A stretch of DNA of 64,000 nucleotides from Bog-756 sp963696495 (GTDB lineage Bacteria; Actinomycetota; Acidimicrobiia; Acidimicrobiales; RAAP-2). Position numbers and translations under genes: made by a program. The stretch spans positions 794,225 through 858,224 of the forward strand of contig CAVOKJ010000004.1 of the NCBI GenBank assembly GCA_963696495.1, read 5' to 3'. Within the stretch, counting starts at the first letter, position 1. Every line of letters begins with the position of its first letter. Positions 1 to 8,347 of the stretch are shown piece by piece. The notes below the pieces were generated by a model. It did no database searches, was not told the origin of the DNA, and was given only the letters and a program-made list of their open reading frames with translations.

Positions 1-186
1 GGTGCTCCCGGCCATGTGGAGCGACCGGCTGGCACCCACCAGCGCCGTCGAGGCGATGTTGGGGCACGAGCCCTGCACGGCGCCCAGGAGCCCGAGGAAC
101 GGGACCACCAGCTTGGAGGCCTGCTTGACCGTGTGCGCCGGGAACGGCGCCGCCGCCTCGGTCACGGGGTGGACGGCGGTGCTCAC
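1..186 (-). CDS. N-terminal fragment of a membrane transporter, probably MFS type
   Basis: The reverse strand from a GTG at 186 is open to the window edge for 62 codons. A good ribosome-binding sequence (AGGAAG) lies just upstream. The start is polar, then a hydrophobic stretch with small residues begins (LVVPFLGLLGAVQGSCPN), as in the first membrane helix and following loop of major facilitator proteins. Only this fragment is visible, so substrate and family cannot be fixed. It could be another multi-pass protein. Confidence 0.45.
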   Translation of the reverse strand, partial: MSTAVHPVTEAAAPFPAHTVKQASKLVVPFLGLLGAVQGSCPNIASTALVGASRSLHMAGST

Positions 187-538
187 GGGTGCTTCCTCGT
201 TGTCGCCGGCACCGCATTGGGGTGGCTCGTGCCGGCTGCCGTGTGCAACAGGCCCAGGTCGAAGGCCATCGGGCCCCCCTCTCACGCTGGAGCGTCCACC
301 CCCGGCTGACGCCGTCGGTGTTCTCCCCAACCCCCCGCCATCGACGCCACAGCACCCCAACTTGAGGCATCCCGGGAATGCGTAGGGCGTCCTCGGCTCG
401 CACCGCCGAGGCCGGCAGGCGACCGAGGACCGCCCAGGAGCACGTGTTCGGGGGCCGGTCAGGCACCACGAGGGACGGGGAAGAGGTGGCGGAGAATCGG
501 GGGTGGCGGCGAAGCGGGGGTACGCGGGCCGGGGGGAG
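187..538. other. Non-coding gap
   Basis: This stretch of about 350 bases lies between the transporter start and the end of the glycosyltransferase gene. I see no convincing gene in either strand. The promoter of the truncated minus-strand transporter gene should lie in its left part. No strong hairpin was recognised. Confidence 0.4.
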
Positions 539-1552
539 TCAGGCGTAGGGAAGGAGCCGGCCGCCCAGGGGCCCGAGCTCCGACAGCGTGGCGAACGTCG
601 ACGCCCGGCGCCGCACGCCGAGCCCGCCGAACTCGGCCTCGAGCGCCGAGAGGACCTGCGCGGCCGCCAACGGCTCGACCAGGGGCAGCAGGACGGTCAC
701 CGCGGTCGGCCCGCCCACGATCGGTACCGGCTTCCCACCGAGCGTGCCGGCCACCACCGTGCCCACCTCACCGGCCAAGCCGTCGCAGTCGACCGCACCC
801 GGCCGGTTGCCGACGAGCACGGTGGTGATGGGTGGTGCCGGCAGCAGGCCGAACCGCGACCGGTACACGTCGGCCAGCATGGCGATCGAGTCGTGGAGCG
901 GGTGGATCGAGCTCCCGGGCACGTGGCGCCACTGCACCGGCACCTCGGTGGTCCGCAGGCCGAGGTGCCGCGCCCGGGCCAGGATCTCGACGTCGAAGGA
1001 GAACCGGTCGATGCGGACGAGATGGAACAGGAGCCGCGCCACCGGTGTGCGGAACGCCTTGAACCCGCACTGCGTGTCGTGGTAGCCGAGCCCGGTACCC
1101 AGGGTCACCAGCCGGTTGAACATGCTCCCCATGACCGACCGGAGGGCGTAGGTGCTCTCCACCATGGAGTCGGGCAGGGCCCGTGACCCGATCACGACGT
1201 CACTGGTGCGCAGCCCTTCGAGCAGGAGGGGGATCGCCCTCGGGTCGATGGCGAAGTCGGCGTCCATGAAGGCGGTGCAGGCCCCGGCGGCCTCGGCCAC
1301 ACCGGTCCGGATGGCGGCGCCCTTCCCCCGGTTCACCGGGTGGCTCACCACGCGGTGATGGGGGAGGTGGGCCAACAGCGACCGGGCCGTCTCGGCGGTG
1401 GCGTCCGTGCTGCCGTCGTCGACGACCAGCAGTTCGGTGTTCCCGAGGTCGACCGCCCCGTCGGCGACGGCGGCGTCGAGACGCTTCAGGCCGTCCCCCA
1501 GGCGGTCCACCTCGTTGAAGGCGGGGACGATGATCGTGAGCTCGGGGGCCAT
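539..1552 (-). CDS. Glycosyltransferase family 2, dolichyl-phosphate sugar synthase-like
   Basis: A 337-residue protein. It opens with the GT-A signature (ELTIIVPAFNEVDRL), followed by VVDDGSTDAT near residues 44-53, a KGAAIR element near 77-82 and the metal-binding DAD at 97-99. These are typical of enzymes that move a sugar from a nucleotide donor to a polyprenyl phosphate at the cytoplasmic membrane (ALG5/DPM1-like). The family core ends near residue 245. About 90 further residues, rich in Gly, Ala, Val and Leu, are not part of that core as I know it. No membrane helices are obvious. It lies about 70 bases downstream of the NlpC/P60 gene on the same strand. The ATG at 1552 has only a weak ribosome site (AAGG, distant). 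Confidence 0.8.
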   Translation of the reverse strand: MAPELTIIVPAFNEVDRLGDGLKRLDAAVADGAVDLGNTELLVVDDGSTDATAETARSLLAHLPHHRVVSHPVNRGKGAAIRTGVAEAAGACTAFMDADFAIDPRAIPLLLEGLRTSDVVIGSRALPDSMVESTYALRSVMGSMFNRLVTLGTGLGYHDTQCGFKAFRTPVARLLFHLVRIDRFSFDVEILARARHLGLRTTEVPVQWRHVPGSSIHPLHDSIAMLADVYRSRFGLLPAPPITTVLVGNRPGAVDCDGLAGEVGTVVAGTLGGKPVPIVGGPTAVTVLLPLVEPLAAAQVLSALEAEFGGLGVRRRASTFATLSELGPLGGRLLPYA

Positions 1553-1625
1553 GGTAGGTGAGTGACCTTACGTCGGGTCCTGGGCCCGGTGGTGGCGGGT
1601 CCCCCCGTGCTCCACCGGGGACCGG

Positions 1626-3026
1626 CTACGGCCGGCTGGCGCCGACCAGCCCGGAGGTGAACAGGGCGTCGAAGCTCACCACGGTGCCGGTGTGGGCGGC
1701 CTGGATGATCGTGGCACTCCCGTACGGCGTGGGCCGCCCGTCGAGGGACGGGCCCACGTACATGACCACGTGGTCGATGCCCGCCGCCCCGTCGAAGTCG
1801 TAGAAGAGGAGGTCGCCCGGTTCGAGGTCGCGGAGGCTCACGTGGGGGGTGTCGGCGTACTGGTCGGCGGCCGAGTGGACCAGGTGCACGCCGGCCTGCG
1901 CCCACGCCACCATGGTGAGCCCCGAGCAGTCGAAGCCCGACTCGCTGGCGCCACCCCACACGTAGGGGACGCCCAGGTACTTCATGGCCCCGTGCACGGC
2001 GGCGAGGCCGGCGGCCTGGGGATCGTTGCCGCTGCCGATCGTCGGTGCCAGTGCGCCGGCCGCCGCCGCCGTGGAGGCGGCGGCCTGGTTGGCCTCGGTG
2101 ACGGCGGTGGCCGCGGCCGCGCTTCCCCCGCCGACGGTGCTGGCGACCTGTGAGGCCTGCGAGGCCTGGGCCGCCGCCGCCTCGGCTGCCGCCGGAGTCT
2201 TGGCGTCGGCCGCCGCCTGGGCGGCTGCCGCGGCCTGCGCCGCCGCCTGCTGGGCGATCTGCTGGGCCAGCGTCCCCTGCACCTGGGCCAGCGTGGCCTC
2301 GGACTGGTTGGCGGCGTTGGTGGCGCTCAGACGGGCCTGGTTCTGCACGGCCAGCTGGGTGTTCTCCGACCTCTGCTCGGCCAGGAGCTTGATCCGGGTG
2401 GACGCGAGCTGGTGGGTGGTCGCCTGCACCTGCGCCACATCGGCGGCGACGTTCCCCACGCCGATCTGCTCGTAGAGATTGCGGGTCTGGTCCTGACTGT
2501 TGGGGGCGGAGAACAGGGCGGCGGCCGAGGTCGACGAGGAGTCACTGACGTAGGAGTTGACGGCGTCGGCCTTCAGTCGTGCCTTCTCGCCGACCAGCTT
2601 GGCCCGGGCCTCGCTGATCGAGGCGGTGGCGGACTGGAGTGCGGCCTCGGTGCTGTCCAGGTTGACGACCGCCTGGTTGTACTGCTCGTCCGCCGCGTCG
2701 AGCGCGGTCTGCTCCGTGCCGATCTGGGCTTCGATCTGGGCGGCCTGCGCCTCGGTGGCCTCGATCTGGGACTGGGCCGGGTCGGCCGCCGTCGAGGAGG
2801 TGGTCGAGGAGGTGGTGGTGGAGGTGGACGAGGAAGGGGTGGCGGCGGCGGCGGTCGGTGGGACCGAGCCGGCGGCCCACGCCGAACCGGCCGATCCGCT
2901 CGCACCGGTGAGGAAGACCGTGGTCAGGAGGCAGGCCAGCGCCGACGACAGCGCCATGCACCGCGGATACCGCCGCGCGCGCTGCTGTGCCGCACATCGG
3001 GCTGTCGATTTCGGCACTCGGTTCAC
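1626..3026 (-). CDS. Secreted NlpC/P60 peptidoglycan hydrolase with N-terminal coiled coil
   Basis: A protein of 466 residues from GTG 3026, which has GAGGGA six bases upstream. A basic n-region and hydrophobic helix form a signal peptide ending near an AWA-A site. Residues about 65-330 are Ala/Gln-rich coiled coil, similar in layout to actinobacterial RipA-like proteins. The last 110 residues are an NlpC/P60 domain: YVWGGASESGFDCSGL carries the catalytic Cys (about 367), and GIDHVVMYVG the His (about 419). Such enzymes cut stem-peptide bonds in the wall, often for daughter-cell separation, and the coiled coil usually restrains or targets them. An ATG at 2957 is a possible alternative start but would shorten the basic n-region. 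Confidence 0.85.
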   Translation of the reverse strand: MNRVPKSTARCAAQQRARRYPRCMALSSALACLLTTVFLTGASGSAGSAWAAGSVPPTAAAATPSSSTSTTTSSTTSSTAADPAQSQIEATEAQAAQIEAQIGTEQTALDAADEQYNQAVVNLDSTEAALQSATASISEARAKLVGEKARLKADAVNSYVSDSSSTSAAALFSAPNSQDQTRNLYEQIGVGNVAADVAQVQATTHQLASTRIKLLAEQRSENTQLAVQNQARLSATNAANQSEATLAQVQGTLAQQIAQQAAAQAAAAAQAAADAKTPAAAEAAAAQASQASQVASTVGGGSAAAATAVTEANQAAASTAAAAGALAPTIGSGNDPQAAGLAAVHGAMKYLGVPYVWGGASESGFDCSGLTMVAWAQAGVHLVHSAADQYADTPHVSLRDLEPGDLLFYDFDGAAGIDHVVMYVGPSLDGRPTPYGSATIIQAAHTGTVVSFDALFTSGLVGASRP

Positions 3027-3070
3027 GATAGTCCCTCTGCCCCTCGTGAAAAAAGGGGGAAATCGCTGAT

Positions 3071-3159
3071 GGACAGGGCAATTCGGCTCGCGGCTCGCAC
3101 GGGTTGCCGATGTCGCCGCCGGCAACGGACACGGGCGGTGGGCCTCCTTCGCTCTGTCC
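3071..3159 (-). promoter_or_regulatory. Possible structured leader upstream of the NlpC/P60 gene
   Basis: Read on the minus strand, GGACAG (3159-3154) can pair with CTGTCC (3076-3071), enclosing about 75 bases. Inside, GTTGCCG and CGGCAAC form a perfect 7-bp stem (3126-3120 with 3109-3103). Actinobacterial wall-hydrolase genes often carry a c-di-AMP riboswitch here, but I could not match its conserved core, so only a structured leader is proposed. Confidence 0.25.
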
Positions 3160-3251
3160 TTTCGTGTCGATACATGGATAGCTGGTGCATCTCAGTCGGT
3201 AGGTTGCCTGTTTGCATCGGCAGGTAGGATCGGGAACTGGAGGTCGCAATC

Positions 3252-4826
3252 ATGGACGGTGTGGTCGAGGTCCGGGGTGGCCGCCTCCGCGGGGTACGGC
3301 GGCACGGCCTGTGGTCGTTCTCCGGCATCCCCTACGCCGGCTCCCCGGCGGGAGCGGCGCGCTGGCGCCCGCCCTCCGCACCCGAGCCGTGGGCCGGCAT
3401 CAAGGAGTGCGACCGATTCACGCCCATCGCCCCCCAGTCGCCGGGCCTGGTCGAGATGTCCCTCGGGGGCGAGCCCGAGGAGCAGTCCGAGGACTGCCTC
3501 AGCCTCAACGTCTGGACGCCGGGTATCGACGACAGTCGCCGGCCGGTGATGGTCTGGGTCCACGGCGGATCCTTCGTCAGCGGTTCGGGGGCCGGCAGCC
3601 TCTACCGGGGCGGCATGCTCGCCCGTGAGGGCGATGTCGTCGTGGTGACCATCAACTACCGCCTGGGGCTGCTCGGCTTCCTCTCCCACCCGGAGCTGGC
3701 CGACGAGGGGCAGACCTGGTTGGACGGGGACCGGTGGGAGGGCGTCGGCAACTGGGGCCTGGCCGACCAGGTGGCCGCCCTCTGCTGGGTGCGGGACCAC
3801 ATCGCCAGCTTCGGCGGCGACCCGGGCAACGTCACCCTCTTCGGGGAGTCGGCCGGGGGGATGAGCGTGTCCGCACTGCTCGCCGTCCCCGCCGCCCGTG
3901 GCCTCTTCCACCGGGCCATCGTCGAGAGCGGCCCGCCGTACTCCTACTCCGTCGATCAGGCGTCGGCCCGCGCCGAGGCGGTCGCCGCCCACCTCGGCGT
4001 CCCGCTCACGCGCCGGGCCCTCGAACAGGTCCCGGCCGACGTGCTGGTCCGCGCCGCCGGCGAGCTCGGCCAGGTCGGCTCCAACAACGACGACTCCGGG
4101 CTGCTGCTCATGCCGGTGGTCGACGGGGGACTGCTGCCGGTGGCGCCCGAGGTGGCGGTGGCCACCGGGTCGGTCTCCGAGGTCCCGTTGCTCATCGGCA
4201 CCACCCGCGACGAGTCGGCCTTCTTCACCGTCGGGAACCCCGCCCTCGCCCAGTTGGACGATGAAGGGCTGCGCAAGTGGACCAGGCGTCTGACCCACGA
4301 CCCCCAGGAGTCCGAGCGGCTCATCGCCGGGGTGGGCGATGCCCGCCGGGCGAGGGGGGAGGCGGTCACGCCGCGTGACCTGTGGGTGGCCATCGCCACG
4401 GAGTTCGTGTTCCGGCTGCCCACCGTCCGCTTCGCCGACGCCCATGCCGGCGCGGCGGTGCCCGGGGTGGGGACGTACTGCTACCTGTTCACGTGGGAGT
4501 CCCCGGCCTTCGGTGGCTACCTCGGCTCGTGCCACGCGCTCGAGATCCCCTTCGTGTTCGGCACGGTGCACAATCCGGCCATCCAGGGGTTCTGCGGCGG
4601 GGGAGAGGAGGCCTTCGCCCTGTCGGCGGCCGTCCGGGAGGGGTGGACCAGCTTCGCCCGCTCCGGGTCCCCGACCGGGTGGCCCGAGTGGGACAGCGAC
4701 CGGCGACCGACCACCGTGCTCGGGCCCTGGCCGGGCAGCGACGGTCTCCGCAACACCGTCGAGCGGCCGCGTGACGAGGAGCTCGAGATCATCGGTGCGG
4801 TGGTCGGTCCCCGCATCGCCGGGTGA
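3252..4826 (+). CDS. Type B carboxylesterase
   Basis: A 524-residue alpha/beta hydrolase of the carboxylesterase/para-nitrobenzyl esterase family, which hydrolyses carboxylic esters. Visible signatures are EDCLSLNVWTP (80-90), the oxyanion loop HGGSF (104-108), the nucleophile elbow GESAGG with Ser200, the acid Glu321 in TTRDES, and the base His428 in CHALEIPFVFG. All three catalytic residues are present and the length is normal for the family. No signal peptide is seen, so it is probably cytoplasmic. ATG 3252 has GGAGGT upstream. It is divergent from the NlpC/P60 gene and convergent with the SDR gene, so it is probably transcribed alone. The physiological substrate is unknown. Confidence 0.9.
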   Translation: MDGVVEVRGGRLRGVRRHGLWSFSGIPYAGSPAGAARWRPPSAPEPWAGIKECDRFTPIAPQSPGLVEMSLGGEPEEQSEDCLSLNVWTPGIDDSRRPVMVWVHGGSFVSGSGAGSLYRGGMLAREGDVVVVTINYRLGLLGFLSHPELADEGQTWLDGDRWEGVGNWGLADQVAALCWVRDHIASFGGDPGNVTLFGESAGGMSVSALLAVPAARGLFHRAIVESGPPYSYSVDQASARAEAVAAHLGVPLTRRALEQVPADVLVRAAGELGQVGSNNDDSGLLLMPVVDGGLLPVAPEVAVATGSVSEVPLLIGTTRDESAFFTVGNPALAQLDDEGLRKWTRRLTHDPQESERLIAGVGDARRARGEAVTPRDLWVAIATEFVFRLPTVRFADAHAGAAVPGVGTYCYLFTWESPAFGGYLGSCHALEIPFVFGTVHNPAIQGFCGGGEEAFALSAAVREGWTSFARSGSPTGWPEWDSDRRPTTVLGPWPGSDGLRNTVERPRDEELEIIGAVVGPRIAG

Positions 4827-4844
4827 GCGGCCCGGGGACGCCGG

Positions 4845-5591
4845 TCAGGCGCTCCACCCGCCGCTGAAGCTGAAGAACTGGCCGGTCTGGAACCGGGTCA
4901 CCCCTTCGAGCAGCACGGCGGTGAACTCGGCCAGCTCGGTCATGGTGCCGAGTCGGCGTGCCGGGGTCTGCGCCTCGATCCGGGCCCGGCGATCGGGGTC
5001 GGCATCGGCACCGCTGGCTCGGAGGAACCCCGGGAAGTCCATGAAGTTGGTCCCCACGGCGTTGATGCACACACCGTCGGCCGCGTACTCCTGACCCACC
5101 GCCCGGACGAGGGCGTTGGCCCCCGCCCTCGTGGCCGAGTACGTGGAGACCCGGGGTTCGGGCCGGGCCCCGGTGGCGCTGGTGAACAGGACGATGTCCC
5201 CCGAGCCCTGGGCCACCATCGGGGGGATGAGCGCCCGGAGCGAGTAGAAGGCCATGTCCAGGTTCTCGGTCTTGGTGCGCTCCCACTGCCCGGCGGTGAT
5301 GTCGAGGAAGCGGCCGGTCACGATGCCGATGCCGGTGACCACGGCGGCGGCATCGATGCGACCGAAGCGGGCCAGCGCCCGCTCCACCAGCGCGTCGTTG
5401 CCCTCGGCGGTCCGGAGGTCGACCGTGCCGGACGGCACCACCTCGACCTCGGTGCCGCCCGCTGCCAGCTCTTCGACCAGAGCGTCCTCGGGGGCGTGGA
5501 GCACGAGGCGATGGCTCGCCGACAGCCGACGGGCCAACTCGGGTCCCACGTAGTCGCCGGTCTGGGTGATCACTGCCACGCGCTGGTCCAT
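4845..5591 (-). CDS. Short-chain dehydrogenase/reductase-like protein with altered active site
   Basis: A 248-residue Rossmann-fold protein of the SDR superfamily. The order of elements fits: cofactor loop at TGDYVGPE (11-18), VVTGIG (85-90) in place of NNAG, Ser138, Tyr151 and a C-terminal GGWS. Two hallmarks are changed. The third glycine of TGxxxGxG is Glu18, and the catalytic YxxxK is YSATR, so Arg155 stands where Lys is expected. The fold is confident, but normal NAD(P)-dependent oxidoreductase activity is doubtful. It is convergent with the carboxylesterase, only 18 bases apart, and next to a tRNA. Confidence 0.8.
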   Translation of the reverse strand: MDQRVAVITQTGDYVGPELARRLSASHRLVLHAPEDALVEELAAGGTEVEVVPSGTVDLRTAEGNDALVERALARFGRIDAAAVVTGIGIVTGRFLDITAGQWERTKTENLDMAFYSLRALIPPMVAQGSGDIVLFTSATGARPEPRVSTYSATRAGANALVRAVGQEYAADGVCINAVGTNFMDFPGFLRASGADADPDRRARIEAQTPARRLGTMTELAEFTAVLLEGVTRFQTGQFFSFSGGWSA

Positions 5592-5710
5592 GGGCTCAAC
5601 GTAGTGCCATCGACGCAGCCCACCACCGGGACCCGGCGTGGCCTCCGGGGAGCGTCTCCCCGACCGGACGACGGGCCGTCACTAGGATCACGGGCGTTGG
5701 TCCGGTGTCG

Positions 5711-5787
5711 GGGGACGTAGCCCAATCGGCAGAGGCAGGGCGCTTAAACCGCCTCCAGTGAGGGTTCGACTCCCTCCGTCCCCACCA
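5711..5787 (+). tRNA. tRNA with anticodon UAA (Leu, UUA codon) on a short-variable-loop scaffold
   Basis: The 7-bp acceptor stem GGGGACG/CGTCCCC (5711-5717 with 5777-5783) is perfect, with discriminator A5784 and encoded CCA at 5785-5787. The D arm has GCC/GGC and a GG in the loop. The anticodon stem GGGCG/CGCCT closes the loop CTTAAAC, giving anticodon TAA at 5745-5747. The T arm is GAGGG-TTCGACT-CCCTC. Only five bases (5755-5759) lie between the anticodon and T stems. Bacterial leucine tRNAs normally have a long variable arm, so codon assignment is by anticodon only and amino-acid identity is inferred. Confidence 0.85.
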
Positions 5788-5901
5788 GGTCCCCTCGAGC
5801 GCAACGGTGCCGGCGGCGACCCGGTGGGCGAACGCCCCTGCATACCGGCGGCGGTCCGGCCACTCGTCGACTGGTCGGATCCGGGGGTCCGGGAGCGCCG
5901 C

Positions 5902-7536
5902 TCAACCGGGCCCGTCCGGGCCGAACGATCCCACCCAGTCGTAGTTGGCGTTGAGGCCGTTCGACCCCGAGGGCAGGGGCGCCAGTGGATCGAGCGGTGC
6001 CACCGACAGCGACCGGGCCGCCGCCGTCGTCTTGTTCGGGGTCTTGGTGGAGGCCAGCTCGAACGAGAGCGTGCCCGGCGGCGTGCCGTGCTGGACCCAG
6101 TCGATGAGCGGCGTGAGGAGGTCGGCGCCGGCGAGTGCCGGGTCCCCTCCGGCCAGGCAGTGGTACTGCGCCGGGATCATGTAGAGGCGGGAGAACGCCT
6201 GGCTGGCCGGGTAGCCCCCGGCGGCGTCGGCCACCGCCGTGTAGTACGCCACCGTGCCGAAGGGCGGGATGGCCTGGTCGGCCCATCCCTGATCGATGAT
6301 CAACCTCCCGCCGGCGGCGGCGAACGACGAGAGGTCGGGATCGGTTGCGTCGTAGACCCCGGCGAGCGCCGTCAGCTGCCGGTAGCCCGACACGGTGAAG
6401 TGGAACTGCGACAGCCGGTACGAGCTCGATGGATCGGTCCGGTAGGCCAGGTAGCGGAGGAAGTTGGTGGCGAACTGGTAGCTCAGTGTGTCCTGGGGCC
6501 AGTCCCGGTCGCCCGATGGTTTGACGAACCACGCCGGCCACCCGAGCTCCGAGCCGTAGGGCTCGCCACCCGGATAGAGGGACTGCCCGGCCGGGTCGGT
6601 AGGGCCGCGGTAGAGCGACACCACCACCCCGACCTGGGCCGCCGTGAGGCAGGCATTGGTGACCCGGCCGTGGCACTCGATGCTCGACGGGGAGAAATCA
6701 CAGGCCCGGGGATCGGGGACATATCCCTGCCCCTGGCCACAGGCCCGCACCACCGCCGCATGGAGGGCCGGGAGCTTCTCCGAGGTGAGGATCTCCCGAC
6801 CTCGGGGTCCGGTGTTGACCCGGATGTTCCAACTGCCGACCTCGGCCACCAGCTCCGACTGGATGTTGGCCGGCGCCCCGGCCAGGATCCCGTTGAAGTC
6901 GTGCGGATACCGCTGGGCCTCGATGAGCGCCTCTCGGCCGCCGTCGGAACACCCGTCGAAGTACGAGTAGGCGGGTCCGCGGCCGTAGTAGTCGGCGATG
7001 AGCGCCTTGGCCACCTCGGCCAGCTGGTGCTCCGACGTCGAGCCGAAGAGGAGACGGCGTGTGGCATTGTCGGCCGCCCAGCGGGCGTCGGTGTTCGAGG
7101 TCGTCACATGCCCCTCGTTGTCGACGGCGAGGGCCAGGGTGTTCCCGGTCACGGCCGGGCAGTGGTCGGACGCCAACGGCACGACGGGGCGCAGGTAGCC
7201 GCAGAAACCGCCGCACCCCTCCTGCACGTACTGGCCCTGATAGGTCGATCGGGGCAAGCGGAGGTCGAAGTAGAAATCAGCGCCGATGGCCCCGATCACG
7301 TGGCAGTACTCGGCGCCGGTGGAGTCGGACAGTCGTGCCGAGACGAACCGCACCGGCACTCGTGCCGGCGAGCGGAGGTGTTCCGCAGTGAGGTCCCCAC
7401 AGGGGCGCACGGGATGGATCACCGAGCGGCCGGCGGTGGCTGCCCCGGCGGTCGTGGTGCCGGCGGTGGCCGCCCCGGCGGCTCCTCCCCCGGCGGCGCC
7501 GACGCACACTCCGCTGACGAGGGCGATCGCCGCCAC
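5902..7536 (-). CDS. Secreted tannase/feruloyl esterase family protein
   Basis: About 544 residues of the tannase family (secreted serine esterases acting on gallate, ferulate or related aromatic esters). The family's CS-D-HC arrangement is visible: GCSDGG holds the nucleophile Ser preceded by Cys, DQGWADQ the Asp, and QYHCLAGGD the His followed by Cys, so a disulfide may tie Ser and His regions together. The N-terminus is a hydrophobic Ala/Gly-rich signal region, so export is likely. The start is uncertain. GTG 7536 is the only standard in-frame start, but it leaves out a basic stretch (LRARRR) ideal for a signal peptide. An ATC at 7566, one base after the upstream stop and seven bases after GAGGTG, would include it. 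It follows the dienelactone hydrolase gene and is probably co-transcribed. Confidence 0.8.
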   Translation of the reverse strand: MAAIALVSGVCVGAAGGGAAGAATAGTTTAGAATAGRSVIHPVRPCGDLTAEHLRSPARVPVRFVSARLSDSTGAEYCHVIGAIGADFYFDLRLPRSTYQGQYVQEGCGGFCGYLRPVVPLASDHCPAVTGNTLALAVDNEGHVTTSNTDARWAADNATRRLLFGSTSEHQLAEVAKALIADYYGRGPAYSYFDGCSDGGREALIEAQRYPHDFNGILAGAPANIQSELVAEVGSWNIRVNTGPRGREILTSEKLPALHAAVVRACGQGQGYVPDPRACDFSPSSIECHGRVTNACLTAAQVGVVVSLYRGPTDPAGQSLYPGGEPYGSELGWPAWFVKPSGDRDWPQDTLSYQFATNFLRYLAYRTDPSSSYRLSQFHFTVSGYRQLTALAGVYDATDPDLSSFAAAGGRLIIDQGWADQAIPPFGTVAYYTAVADAAGGYPASQAFSRLYMIPAQYHCLAGGDPALAGADLLTPLIDWVQHGTPPGTLSFELASTKTPNKTTAAARSLSVAPLDPLAPLPSGSNGLNANYDWVGSFGPDGPG

Positions 7537-7567
7537 CCGGGCGACCCGCCGCCGCGCACGAAGGATG

Positions 7568-8275
7568 TCAGAACACCTCGGCGAAGAGGTCCAGCATCGA
7601 CCGCCATGATCGTTCGTCGGCCGACCGGTCGTAACGGAGGGCCGGGTTGCTCCCGTCGGCGGCCGGGTTGGTGAAGCTGTGCACGACCCCGCCGTAGAGG
7701 TGCATCTGCCAGTCCACGCCGGCGGAACGCATCTCCTCCTCGAAGGCCAGGCGCTGATCGGGGGGCACGATCGGGTCGTCGGCGCCGATGCAGACCAGCA
7801 CCTTTCCGGTGATGGTGGCGGCATCCTCCGGGCGGGAGGTCGACAGCCCGGAGTGGAACCCGACCACCGCCGACAACGCGGCTCCGCTGCGGGCGAGCTC
7901 GAGCGACATCGTGCCGCCGAAGCAGTACCCGATGGCGGCCACCCGGTCGGGGTCGGCGCGCTCGTCGGCCAGCAGCACGTCGAGGCCGGCCCGGGCCAAC
8001 GAGCGGACGCGGTCACCGTCGCCGGCCAGCCGGCCGAAGCGGTCACCGATCTCCTCCGGCGCCAGCCGTTCGCCGGCCCCGTGGTAGTCGAGGGCGAAGG
8101 CCACATAGCCCAGCTCGGCCAGCCTCTGTGCGCTGCGTTTGGCGTGGTCGTCGATCCCCCCGGCGTCGTGGGACACCAGCACGGCGGGCCGCCTTCCGGC
8201 GCGGTCGTCGTCGACCGCCAACGACCCGACCATGCGCACGCCGTCGTGGGTGTACTCGATGTCAGCGATGTGCAC
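7568..8275 (-). CDS. Dienelactone hydrolase family protein
   Basis: A 235-residue alpha/beta hydrolase with the dienelactone hydrolase Cys-Asp-His triad: Cys118 in GYCFGGT, Asp in GADDPI (166-167) and His199 in GVVHSFT. Family members open lactone rings formed in chloroaromatic degradation, but many chromosomal copies are general esterases. GTG 8275 is preferred because GAGG sits five bases upstream. A TTG at 8311 would add 12 poorly ordered residues. The gene ends next to the tannase-like gene on the same strand. A two-gene hydrolase operon for aromatic or ester compounds is a reasonable inference, but the substrate is not visible. Confidence 0.85.
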   Translation of the reverse strand: MHIADIEYTHDGVRMVGSLAVDDDRAGRRPAVLVSHDAGGIDDHAKRSAQRLAELGYVAFALDYHGAGERLAPEEIGDRFGRLAGDGDRVRSLARAGLDVLLADERADPDRVAAIGYCFGGTMSLELARSGAALSAVVGFHSGLSTSRPEDAATITGKVLVCIGADDPIVPPDQRLAFEEEMRSAGVDWQMHLYGGVVHSFTNPAADGSNPALRYDRSADERSWRSMLDLFAEVF

Positions 8276-8347
8276 TGGCGCCTCCGCGCTTGCCGGCGAC
8301 CGGCCGGTCAACCCGGCAACGGGGGTCGCCGCATGCCGTTCGTCGGA

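Noticed and set aside
503..1186. Plus-strand frames opposite the family 2 glycosyltransferase
   Set aside because: They are Arg/Pro/Gly-rich shadows without start signals.
3030..3200. c-di-AMP (ydaO type) riboswitch
   Set aside because: The expected conserved core around GAAUCC and GUCAGCUAA could not be placed, so only a structured leader is reported.
5745..5747. tRNA considered as an ochre suppressor because the anticodon DNA reads TAA
   Set aside because: Anticodon UAA pairs with codon UUA. A suppressor of UAA stops would need anticodon UUA.
7567..8106. Upstream extension of the tannase-like frame across the dienelactone hydrolase gene
   Set aside because: The extension is Arg/Pro/Ser-rich and out of frame with a well-supported enzyme; the hydrolase frame is the real one.
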